NCBI GenBank assembly: GCA_964020155.1
Contig: OZ026561.1
Span: 1,952,047-2,016,046 of the forward strand
Direction: 5' to 3'
Length of the DNA stretch: 64,000 bases
From: Chondrilla cf. caribensis
Taxonomy: Eukaryota; Porifera; Demospongiae; Chondrillida; Chondrillidae
Below the pieces are notes generated by a model. That model was given only the letters and a program-made list of their open reading frames with translations, ran no database searches and had not been told where the DNA came from. Below, in pieces: positions 49,688 to 62,300 of the stretch; the first letter of the stretch is position 1; every line of letters begins with the position of its first letter. Both the position numbers and the translations under genes were made by a program.

Positions 49688-50789
49688 CTCCTGGAGGATG
49701 TACATAACTCAGTATTTGTGCTATGATGCATCATATGAACACTGGATGGGCCATGGTGACCAGCAAAAAATGGCATTTTCTAGCTGGTAACCATGAGGTC
49801 CATAGTACATCAAATAAGGTGTGCATGCATTGGTATTTGTCCTGTTACATTTAATATGGACACTGGGCAGTTTGTAGTGCTCAATCAAGTGATGATCAAG
49901 TACACAATGTAAATTAGGAGAAGCCATTAGACTGTCAGTGTCATTGAAAATTGGAAAGTAGTGTACCGGAAACCACATCCTGTACACATGCTGTACCTAA
50001 CTGGGGTATTTTGTATCTGATGACCCTGGTGACCAGCAACAACATGTAGAAGTCACCTAAGTGGTCGCCACAAGTTGCCACATAGTATACGTACCTTCTT
50101 GGTATGTAGATATGAACATATAATGTACTATCATAACATGTCTGATACAGAGCCTTTGCGTCCGACAACAAAGCACATATTGTTGTCCACAATCAGGTTT
50201 GTACCACACACAGGCAAAATTCAAGTTTCAACTAATTTGAAACATAATGAAACCTACAAGAATGTGATGTCTGTTGTGTAATGTTTCAATTAGGTTTCAA
50301 TTGCTAATGGAACTCGGAATTTCAAAAGTTGCAAAATTTTACACTTCCAAATCTTAGATATTTCACTACAGATAAAAACTGCAAAACATGGCAATTCAAT
50401 ATATGGAACCTTGGCTTCAGACGTGGGAACAACATTGGTAACATGCTGTGAAACATGAGCAAATCATCAAATGTCTTTAGGTTATTAATCATTAGGTCAT
50501 TCTTTGTCACCCATGAGGGTGTACATTCCTCAGTACTTGTGCTATGATGCATGACATGGACACTGTGACAGGAGATTAGTAAAATAGCACATTTTCTAGC
50601 TGGCACATTGCACACCGGGGAGGGTATGCATGCAATAGTTGAATTCTCAGGTTAGATATGTACACTATGTATTAGTTTGTTATGATCAAAAAAAAGAATG
50701 TAAGTTGGGAGATGTGACAAGACAATGTAAGTACATTACAAAATAGTGCATGCAGCATTACCTTATTGTTCATCATAAGCTATCATGTA

Positions 50790-52400
50790 TAACATGCTTC
50801 ATATTCATGATCAGGAGTATTGAATGAATAGCCTTCAAGAAGTCAAGGCTCATGCTAAAACTCCCCCTCATAGATATACTTCAATCAAGACAAGGATACT
50901 TTATAAGGGAGAGTTGTGGGTTCTGGTGTTCATTCAGTTTCTATGGTAGTAACAAAATTAATGATAATTCAATTATGGCTGCTGCATCAGCACATGATGT
51001 GAAATTCATTTTCAAAATACAAAATACCCCAGTAAGGTCCATCTTGTGTACAGGTTGTGGTACCTGGAACACTTATCTAGGTACATACAATAATTTTAAA
51101 GATCAAAAGCTTGTGGGGCTTTTGAACTTAAAATAACATACTTAGCAGACTCAAACAGTGGATGAAAAACATCGGTGATATACAGTGTTTGTCCATTTCA
51201 CCTCCATTGTGGTTTTCCCACCTATACTGGGTTTCAAATGGGATTTATATATAGCCTACCTGTCCATTCTCAATAAGAACAAGAGCTTGAAATCAGGAGG
51301 AATCTCAAAAAGTCCTGACCAATATGAAACACTTCACTGCTGTTGACTGTCAATATCATTGAAAATTGGAAAGTAGTAATTGTAAAGGGCATTGGAAACC
51401 ACATGCATCTTGTAAACATGCTGGATTTAACTGGGGTATTTTTGATCTGATGAACATGGTGACCGGCAACAACATGTATATTTCACCTAAGTGGTCACCA
51501 CAAGGTCCCAAACATTACCTCCTTAGCATTGTACCTACAAAAGTAGGTGTATGATTATAATATGTATGACACCGAACCTTTGCGCTCAGCAACAAGACAT
51601 ATCTTGTTGGCCACAATCAGGTCCGTACTACACACAGGAGTGTGTACATGCCTCAGAATTTGTGCTATGATGCATCACATGGACACTGGAGAGGCCATGG
51701 TGACCAGTAATAAAATAGTAAAATAGAACATATTCTAACTGGGACATAGCACACCCAGAAGGGTGTGCATGCAATAGTTGAGTTCTCAGGCTAGATATGT
51801 TCGCTGTACGTTACTTTGTTATGACCAAAAAGAATGTATGCTGGGAGATTCAACAAGAATTCACCTTTATTGATAATTACCAAGTGCTCCAGGTACCGCG
51901 ACCTGTACACATGCTGAACCTTACTGGGGGTATGTTCAATTTGAAAACCAAATCCATATCACATGCTGATGCAGCACGCATAATTAAATTAGTATTTGTT
52001 ACTACCGTAGAAAATCAATGAACACCACAGCCCACAACACTCCATTATAAAGTATCCTTGTCTTGATTGATGTATATCCATGAGGGGAAGTTTTAGAATG
52101 AGCTGGACTTCTCGATAATTACGAAGTGTTCCAGGTACCGCAACCTGTACACATGCTGACCTTACTGGGGGTATTTTGAATTTGAAAACCAATTTCACAT
52201 CACATGGTGATGCAGCACCCATAATTAAATTATTATTTGTTACTACCATGGAAAATCAATGAACACCAGAATCCACAACTCTTGGTTAATATAAAGTATC
52301 CTTGTCTTGATTGACGTATATCCGTGAGGGGGAGTTTTAGAATGAGCTGGAACTTCTTGATGATGAATAAGCATCATGTTATACGTGATACTTATGACAA
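50790..52400. repeat. Inverted pair of an intergenic repeat submodule
   Basis: The segment at about 50790-51090 is the reverse complement of a unit found directly at about 51890-52080 and again at 52100-52370, and also after gene A (13300-13570 and 14100-14405). Both orientations give the same diverged peptide in translation (KLPLIDILQSRQGYFI against KLPLMDIHQSRQGYFI), which shows the homology but not necessarily a gene. The inverted arms are roughly 300 bases each, about 0.8 kb apart. Confidence 0.55.
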
Positions 52401-52992
52401 ACAGTAAGGTAATACAGTGTGCATCATTTTGTAATGTGTCTACATTTGTATAGTGTATTGTGTATCTGATTCAGATTATATTAGTGACATATGGATCATA
52501 CAAAAGAACTGGAACACACTACAACCTACAATTACTACAATGTACTAAGTGACATAATATTTTCACACATATACTACGTATGATGACTTTTACTGCAATA
52601 GTTATAATGCCATAGAACTCTATATACGAACATTTTAAAGATAAAAAGCTTGTGGGGCTTTTGAACTATAAAAACCTCATACTTAGCAGACTTAAACGAT
52701 GGCGAAATAACATCGGTGAGACACAATGTTTGTCTCAGTCATTTTCATTGCCTGGATAGTCAATTCCAACCTTATTTTCTACTCCTGACATACTAAATCA
52801 ACATTCTTTCATAGTGCAATAGACACACACATATAAAAGACTATATAATAATTGCAGTACTTGAATACCAATACATCATATGTGCACATGTGTTTCATGG
52901 GATTGTTACATTCCAGAATTCCAAAGAAGGTGAAATAGGGTCCTTGAATGCATGTGTACGAACAAAGATTATTGAATTTATTTCATTAATTT

Positions 52993-53007
52993 CTCTATCT
53001 ATCTATA

Positions 53008-53098
<91 letters not shown>
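52993..53098. repeat. (TCTA)n followed by (TA)n microsatellite
   Basis: Tetranucleotide TCTA units to about 53055, then uninterrupted TA to 53098, about 235 bases before the first visible exon of gene D. It is likely length-variable and may have complicated assembly at the 5' end of gene D. Confidence 0.9.
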
Positions 53099-53101
<3 letters not shown>

Positions 53102-53332
53102 CTGAATTTGATATAAATAATGTTTAGCACGATGTTTGTCTATAATTGAATCCAAGAAAGTATACGTAAGCCCAGATCCACATGGAAAACTATACTGTGG
53201 AAAGTCAATCATATACTCATTTTAAAATGCAGTTTCTAATATTTTAAAATTTAATGTCTATTAAATATATATACAATGCTAAATTGTACTGTATTAATAA
53301 TATAATATTTATATATACATATATATTTACAG

Positions 53333-56300
53333 GGTGTCTGTGCCCAACTGCTCCATCAAATGCATACACAACCTCCTGTTCCAATACTGATCCTGTTGGA
53401 TCCTCTGTACACTACTACTGCAACAGTGGATATACTCTTATCGGCAGTTCTTACAGATACTGTCGAAGTGGTGGCTATTGGAGCGGAACTCAACCCAGTT
53501 GCCGTAAGGGTGAGTGCACACTTATATCTGCCTGTAATCAACTCATATAAGTACTCAATTTACAGCACTATCTATTCACAATAATTGCACATGTAGCAAG
53601 TGCTTTCTATTCAATAGTCAATATTGTCTACATGTACTTCCAGATGACTGGGGTTACCAGTGAACCTATTGTCGGTTTTGAAGGGTATAACATACTGATA
53701 AGTGGCTCACGATATTAGCTGTGTAATAGTTATACAATGGCGTTTTCTGGTGTATGGAATATACAAGCACGAGTGTGTGTATATTCCATACACCGGAAAA
53801 TGCCATTGCATAACTATTATACACTCCGCCACTAGGTGATTACAATTTTAGTGGAAAGAAGCAATGGACAGCTGTCTGTCCAGCTCTCGTGATCGATCAC
53901 AATCAGGCTGCGAGTCACTGTCTTCTAGTGGATGCTTTTGTCTTTGCATTGGGAACTTTGTCGAATGTTGTTGTCCAGACTGTTCGAAGTGCGCGAAGTG
54001 CAGAGAACTGCTCACCCACTTCCTGAAAGAAATTTTTATCGTTAAAAGGCAAAGAAAAAAGGGCCACTGGCACAAAGAACGACAGTGAATATACAAGCAC
54101 ATTTCAGCTTTTTAATAAAAGAGTGCAAAAAGCTATCTGATGTCGGGAAAATCCTTTCTTTTAAATGCTCTGAATCCGAAAGGATTTTCCCGACAACAAT
54201 TGGAAACTTTGCAGTCCGAAATCCCTATTCGAAAGCTATCTGATCTTTGGTTTTACCTACTACAGTACTAAGCAATCTTAAGTGGTTAGTTTGGATAAAT
54301 ACCATATACGGCGTGTGCAAGCCTTATTGTTATTGCAAGTTGGTTATAAATATAATTGAAACTATACCATATTTGGTAAGGAATGTGTCTCTTATTCTAG
54401 TTATACATAGATATATAACTAGAATAAGAAGCCAAAAGGACTCTTATTCTAGTTATACCCCGGTAATGGAATATAATTTTGCATGGTGCCCTGGCAACGG
54501 AGTGTATAATAGATATATATATAATTATATAAGTAAAAGATAGAATAGCATAATACTAAGTCTACATTTGAAATTTACCATGAGTTAAGCAATATTGTAG
54601 ACTACTTAATCAGTAATGCTTCTGTCCTTTAACACACCTAGCTGTCAAATAAACATACATTAATGATTTAGGGCACAGATAAACATGATAAGTTATTTGA
54701 ATTTTCTAGTTCACTATCAAGTACAATTACATTTAAAGTAGAGATTATAACATGATATCATTGTATAGTGATTGAAGTAGGCAACAATACACCCAAAGCT
54801 TGAATGCACCCACATATGGATGAGATCTTTGGCATCTTGCATTGTCATAATATCCCCTAACATTCCAGTAGAAGCACTAAGGGTTTTCATCATTCCAACA
54901 TCCAATTAGGCTATAAAAGATTGTCAGATAATCAGGCCTCTGAAAGCTTGCATATATGATGTAAAATCAAAATAAATTTAACTTGTATAACTTCACACAC
55001 AAGTAGTAATACTGTACAGTATAATATTCTTTAAGCAAATACACTTTAACATTGATATCATGTTAATTAGTACAGATTTAATCTTTGCATTATTTCTATT
55101 ATTACAAGGTGTTACTGTACCTATGTAGGCCATATTGTATTTCACTTACTACTTCTGATCATGATAATAATATATCAGCATTCATCTGATTTTTTACAGA
55201 TTGCCAATGTCCAACTCCTCCATCAAATGGATACACAGCCTTTTGTACTAATTTCGACCAAGTTGGATCATATGTACGTTACTACTGCAACAGTGGATAT
55301 ACTTGCTTTGGTAGTTCCCTCAGTACATGTCTGAGTGGAGGCTACTGGAGTGGAACTAAACCTAGCTGTCGGAAGAGTGAGTACACATTGTTGTCATTTC
55401 TTAAGAAATCATCCATTGGCAAAAAGTTTTAATTAATATGTATGGAAATGAATAAATGGGATATTAGATATGAAACACATGTTTTAATTGGAAAGCATCC
55501 TGACAAACTCTGTGTACTGGCGTATCAAATTACATTTAAATACATTGGTAGTTGGTCAGTTTTACCTGATATATAATAAAGCACATGCATCCAGAGGAGG
55601 GGTACATGCAAGTATAATATACTGCCTACATACATAATATTATGTTTGACCCAGTACAATACACTGATACGTGATACAAATATTTTATATCCTATTTAAA
55701 ACCTTAGTGGATGTTATGAAACTTTCACCTGCTGTAAAGGTAAAAACTCTCCTTCAACTTCATTGGATGTTTACTAATCAGCTGATGGAACCCTATTATC
55801 CAAACATTCTGGATATCAGTGACTCACGTGCTTTTGTTTTAGTTGTTCTTTTTTCATCAGATTCTTATGCAGTCTCTGACCCTTGGCCAGTATTCAACTA
55901 AAAGTTAAAACATAGTGTAAATAACAAGGATTTCGATATCTGTGTCTGTTTCCATTGACATAGGAGTGGAATTGAAAAAATCCTATAGTATACACATTCT
56001 ATATGTAATATGACTGCATGTCCAAGTGAGAATCTAAAAAATAATTGCATTGGGTAAGCCAATTGTTGTTCCACCAGTATTGTTGGATTATTTTTGCTTA
56101 CCTTTCTTAGATACCTGTTCATGCCCTCCATCTCCATCTAATGGCTATATCAGTTCTTGTTCAGGGAGCCAATCCATTGGGAGAATTATTACCTACTCTT
56201 GTAACAGTGAGTTTAGTCTTGTTGGAAATTATTCCGAACGAACCTGTCAGTATGGTGGTCATTGGACTGGAAGGGCTCCTGTTTGTATAAGAAGTGAGTT

Positions 56301-59252
56301 GACAAAAATGCGTTCTGAAAATTATTCTTAAATACGGGTTTCTTCAGCAGTTCATTCCCTGCTGTGTTTGTAGAGACAACTTCTCTTTCCCGTATAGATA
56401 CTCACTGTCCATGTCCCTCAAAGCCTGCTAATGGAGCCATACTGTCTAACTGTTCTGGATATCAGTCCTTTGGTTCCTATTTATACTTTTCTTGTGATCC
56501 TGGCTTTTACCAGTCTAGTGGTGATACTACCAGAAGGTGTTCTGCTGGTGGGATTTGGAGTGGAAATGATCTGGTGTGTGAGAAAGGTCAGATTACAACA
56601 TTCAATAATGTACATAATTGACCAATGTACACAGCATGTTATACATGGTTAATGAAGTGTAAATATAACACTTAGACATGTCTGTAAATATAAAATATAA
56701 TATAATAGTATTATGGTATACAATTCCTTTCAATCAATCAATCTCTTTTTAACGTCAACAGCATGTAAAAATTCCATTTAATAAGAATAGCACCATACTC
56801 ATCTGTTTCACCTAGTTATTCTACAGTATACGTACATACACAAATTATACTAGATGCTATTTATCAACTGTTGTTCCTAAACTATAACGAGTGAATGATT
56901 TGATATTACAACAGAATCTACTTGTTCATGTCCTGCTGCTCCAACCAATGGATCAAGGAACTGTAGTGGAAGCAATGAAGGTGCTGCTTATAGTCGTTTG
57001 TATTATAAGTGTAACAGTGGATATCATGTTGTTGGTGATGAATACAGAACGTGTCATCCTAGTGGGAACTGGACCGGGAGTGATCCATCTTGTGAAAGAG
57101 GTAATATATCGAGTGTACACAGGTGTGTTTTGGGAGGGTACCTCTAGTAAACAGTATATATATAGTGGCTAGTGAAGAATTTCAGTTCAGATTTTATGGG
57201 CATACTATTGTATTATTAACTAATATCCCAATGCAATATATTATGTATGTTATGTTTTTGACATATTATTATATAATCATCTAGAATTAATTCTAATGCA
57301 GATGTCAGGTGCAAATGTCCATTTCCACCATCCAATGTACTCACTAGTACATGCTTTGGATATGTATCCACTGGATATGAAGTAAGTTATTACTGCATTA
57401 ACAGTGATACATACAAGTTGGTTGGAGATAAAAATAGAACTTGTCAAGGAAATGGCACTTGGACAGGAAATGAGCCATCTTGTGTTGAAGGTACCATTTT
57501 ATGCACCAGAAATAATGATAATATTATTACAATTGTACTACTGCATCCTATGCACATGTCAACTCAGCAGTTGTACATAATATAACTTCTAATCTCCACC
57601 AGGCTGCTCATGCCCCTCTGCCCCTGCGAATGGCTACACTAGTACTTGCTCAGTGTACCATTCTCATTACAACTCTATCGTTTACTCTTGTTACAATGGA
57701 TACTATCTGTATGGAGGTAGTTCTCGTAGAAGTTGTCAACGCAATGGCACCTGGTCTGGGAGTGCTCCTGTCTGTAAGCCAAGTGAGTACATGATTTGTA
57801 TGTTCATGTATATAATGAAATTCATTCATTATATACATGAACGATATACATTCTAACACATTAATATACTGCATTGATTAATTTTAATATTATATCATAA
57901 CCATGCCTCAATCTTTGTATGTGCTGTTACATGTACTGACGTGCCATAGTGTCTTTAGGTTGTTGCATATATAAATTATGCTGATTGTTATGGTTTGATT
58001 ATAATTGTGGAACATAAAATTAATTGGTAAAATCTTCTCTTTGGTCCTGAAATCAGATACCCCATGTCAGTGTCCATCTGCTCCCGCAAATGGGAGAATA
58101 TCCTCATGCTCTGGAAAAGCCAATGTTGGTACAAGGCTTTTTCTCTTTTGTAACAGTGGTTACTATCGAGAAGGAAGTAGCTATGCCACATGCCTTCGTA
58201 TGGGAAACTGGAATGAAATACCCACTTGTGACAAAAGTAAGTTTTTGTACAATTCATTAACATAGCAGCCTAAGAATTTCATAACATGAAATGCACAGCA
58301 ATAAACTGAGGTTATTTTTAGTTGTCTTAAGATCACAATGGTAAAGCCCAAAATTACATCTATAAGTATGAACTATACAATCCTATGAAACTTCATTGTG
58401 TAGAATATTATCGTAGTGGTGACAGAGTAAACCATATGTACAGGAACAGTTCAGCCTGATCTACTTCGACACTCTGATGTTCTTTTAACTACTCCAGTCA
58501 AACCATGTCCCTGTCCATCCTCACCAAATAATGGCTTCACAAACTGCAATGGATCACTTCATGCTGGTACTGGTAGCAGAGTGACATACTCCTGTAACAG
58601 TGGTTACACTCTATCAGGAAGTAGCTATAGGACATGTCAAAACAGTGGTAATTGGAGTAGAGCAGATCCAACTTGTTCAAGACGTAAGTTTATACCTACT
58701 AAATTTACATGGAATTCTGTTTTTTTTTCCTGTATTGATTATTACAATCATATTTTGCATAGTCACATGCGATTGTCCACCCTCTCCGTCTAATGGCTAC
58801 ATCAGCTCCTGTTCGGGAACAGTAAACAATGGAGACAATGTCTATTACTACTGTAACAGTGGGTATAGTCGTAGTGGTAGCTCCTACAGAACATGTCAGC
58901 TTGGTGGTTTCTGGTCAGGAAGTGTCCCATTGTGTTTGAGAAGTGAGAATGAATTAATATAAATATGCCGTTTGGCAGGATGTATACCCCCACCTTGTGG
59001 ATACCAGTTTTTGTGCACATATATGTACTTTTTACCAAAATGACAGTGTTCCTGTATAATCCTGCTAACAGATACCTGCCCCTGCCCTCCCTCTCCAAGT
59101 AATGGATACACAACAAGTTGTTCCAGTACAGACTCAGCCGGTTCTTATGTGTATTACTACTGTAACAGTGGATATCTCCTGACAAGCGGAGATAGTTCAA
59201 GGAAATGTCTACTTGGAGGGAACTGGACAGGAAGTGAACCTGTTTGTAAGAA

Positions 59253-59323
<71 letters not shown>

Positions 59324-62300
59324 TGTGTGTGCTTGTGAGTGCATGTGTGTATATACGTATATTAGTATATGTGTTTTGTGTGTGTGCTTGTGCGTACTTG
59401 TGCATACGTGTGCGCGTGTGTGTGTGTATGTGTGTGTAATGACTTTTTTAACTGACATGACATAATAAAGGTATAAAAACATTTTTTCAGTAACCATACA
59501 AAACACATAATATTTTATTATTCATATTAATCCCTATAAACACAACATGATATTCATCTCCTCCACTTCAATTTGCAGATGTGTGCTACTGTCCAAACCC
59601 TCCTCTGTACAGTCTCATTTCTGGTTGCAATGGCACTGACATTGTTGGAGATACTGTTGAATACTTCTGTAGAAGTGGCTACTACTTGGTGGGTGCTAGT
59701 ACTAGAACATGCCAAACTGGTGGTAACTGGACTGGAAGTGCACCGACCTGTGAGAAAGGTGTGACTCTTACATAAACATCAGTGAAGCAATCAATTTCCG
59801 TTTTAGCCTCTTTTTCATCACATGTGTAGAAGCCTCATGTTCCTGTCCTCCTGTTCCAACCAACGGATCAAGGAACTGTAGTGGAAACAATGAAGTAGCT
59901 GCTTATAGTGGATTGCATTATAAGTGTAACAGTGGATATCATGTTGTTGGTGATGAGTACAGAACATGTCATCCTAGTGGGAATTGGACTGGGAGTGATC
60001 CATCTTGTGAAAGAGGTGACTAGAGTGAGAGCTTTAGATTTTTAAGGCTGACTACACAAGGAATATTAGATTAGAGTGAGAGCTTTAAATTAATAAGGGT
60101 GTCTGCACAATTAATATTTAATTAGTTGAAGTAGTGACCCTGGCTGTTAATTCTTCACGTGGGGATGATTTGATACACAGTGCATTAAATCTATATTTAT
60201 TCATAAAATAGCAGTAAATGTTATTGTAGATTTGTCATTATAACATTTATAGAGTTTGCATATTATATTAATACATGAATAGTGTATCATTATACTTAGA
60301 ATGTGGCAATTAGTTCCAATCCTCTATTTCAGATATTCAATGCAAATGTCCACTTCCACCGTCCAATGCGCTTTCCAGTACATGTTCTGGTTTCGTGTCT
60401 ACCGATTATAAAGTCAAATATCACTGTATTACCAGTAATACCTACCACTTGGCTGGAGATAGGGTGAGAACTTGTCAGAATAATGGTTCCTGGACAGGCA
60501 GTAGCCCATCTTGTGTTCAAGGTAACTAGTTTATCAAAACTGTTACCAGAAGTTCCATTTCAGTACAAATGTTTATTCACCAGGTTGCCCATGTCCCTCA
60601 GCTCCTGTGAATGGCTACACCAGCTCTTGCTCTGTGTATAGACCTTACAGTACCTACTACCGGAGAAGTTATCTTTATTACTATTGCAACAGTGGCTACA
60701 GTCAATATGGAGGTAGTTCACGTAGAACATGTCAGAGTGATGGCACCTGGTCGGGGAGTGCTCCCATCTGTGTACAAAGTAAGCAAAATATATGAATACA
60801 TGATTAATAACATAATATACATGTAGTATACTTACGTATGTCCAGACACATCATTGATTGTCATTAAATTATAATTGTAGTGACTATTTTCATTAATGTA
60901 TTATAATTATCCTACTCCAAACCATCATCATACTACCTCAAGCGTCATGCTCATGTTGTAGTATATAACTATTTTTATAGACCTGGTAATCAATTGTTGG
61001 TAATAATTTGCATGTTAATCTTATATAATCAACTAATATGTATTATGTGCATATATAATATATTGCAGGTGAAATATTTCGTTCCTTACATTTCATTCTT
61101 TAGTTATCTCAAGCTATGTTGACTTTAACATGATGTTTGCTTCACACCTAACTCAATCATCTTACAACTTCATAAAAGTGGAAATTAAACTACTTTATAC
61201 CTACAATATTAGGTACCCCATGTCATTGTCCACCTGCTCCAGCTAATGGTAGGACATCCTCATGTTCTGGAACAGCCAGTGTTGGTACAAACCTTTACTA
61301 CTATTGTAACAGTGGTTTCTACCGAGAAGGAAGTAGCTATGCTAGATGTCTTCTCATTGGCAACTGGAGTGAAACACCACAGGGGGATTATAACGGACCT
61401 GGCGTTATGTGAGATTTTAGGCGATAACTGATTGGAATGTTGAGTATTTATCACCTACGTCACTACTCGCGGAGAAATGATTGCGCAATAATTTCGCTCA
61501 GGCGACGAACTCACGATAGAAGACCTGCTTCATGCAACTGCATTAATGCTGACATGCAATCAACAAACGATAAAACATTATCGCCATTTGTATTCGATGA
61601 AAATTAACGCATACGCTAAAATGAACGACTAGATTGGTCAAGGAAGCGCATAAAACATCGATAATCGAAACTAATTCGCAATTATCGCAAAGGTTTATGA
61701 TTGAATTATCTTGAAAAACGGCACGCATAATTCATTCCAGTACAAAATCAAATACATACCTTTAGGAATCTTCAAAGTTGACTTGGGTCGCAAACGATCT
61801 TCAGGAACCTTGAAAAATTCGAAGCGCCTATTGCGGACGGCTAACACGTCATAATATCTTGCGTAATAACTATAGCAACGTCACATTAAATGGCGGCTGG
61901 GAGGTAGTTTCTCAAAAACGGTGTTAGCCGCACCTGTAAATGGCCTTTTCCCCGGAATATTATGCTTTATAACGTTAGAGAAAGACATTGTCTACAATGT
62001 GACCGTGAACCAAAGCGTTATAATCAGGTACGTTGAAGTTATACGAACATTTACGCCTATTTTTCCTTCGTTTTATTCGCATTTGAGTACATTTTTGGTT
62101 ATAACTCTTGTGTTTATGATTATAACATTTTGGTTCACGGCAGATATTTAGACAATGATACGCTCTTTCATTCGATACCAATTTGAAATTCATCCAAGGC
62201 CATCTACAGGTGCGGAAAATGCGATTTTTACCCGAAAGTACAATAAATATATGGTGTGTTTACAGCTTCTTGATAGATGCTATTCGATCAATTTCTTACT

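Larger units (their letters stand above)
46927..53332. repeat. 3' flank of gene C, repeat-rich with inserted elements
   Basis: No receptor exon was seen. The first ~250 bases align with the 3' flanks of A and B. The spacer then holds two insertions (47186-47763, 48885-49687) and copies of the same intergenic repeat family ('gctatgatgcatca...gacactgg...ttctagctgg') near 48505, 49720, 50545 and 51665. It also has an inverted pair of a second submodule and, at the end, TCTA and TA microsatellites. No signal-peptide exon like that of A-C occurs before gene D. Confidence 0.65.

Noticed and set aside
59149..59465. Plus-strand Cys-Val repeat frames
   Set aside because: Translation of the (GT)n run past the splice donor; intronic.
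58802..59506. 234-codon minus-strand frame rich in Thr-His
   Set aside because: It is the antisense reading of the GT microsatellite joined to antisense CCP exons; low-complexity artefact.
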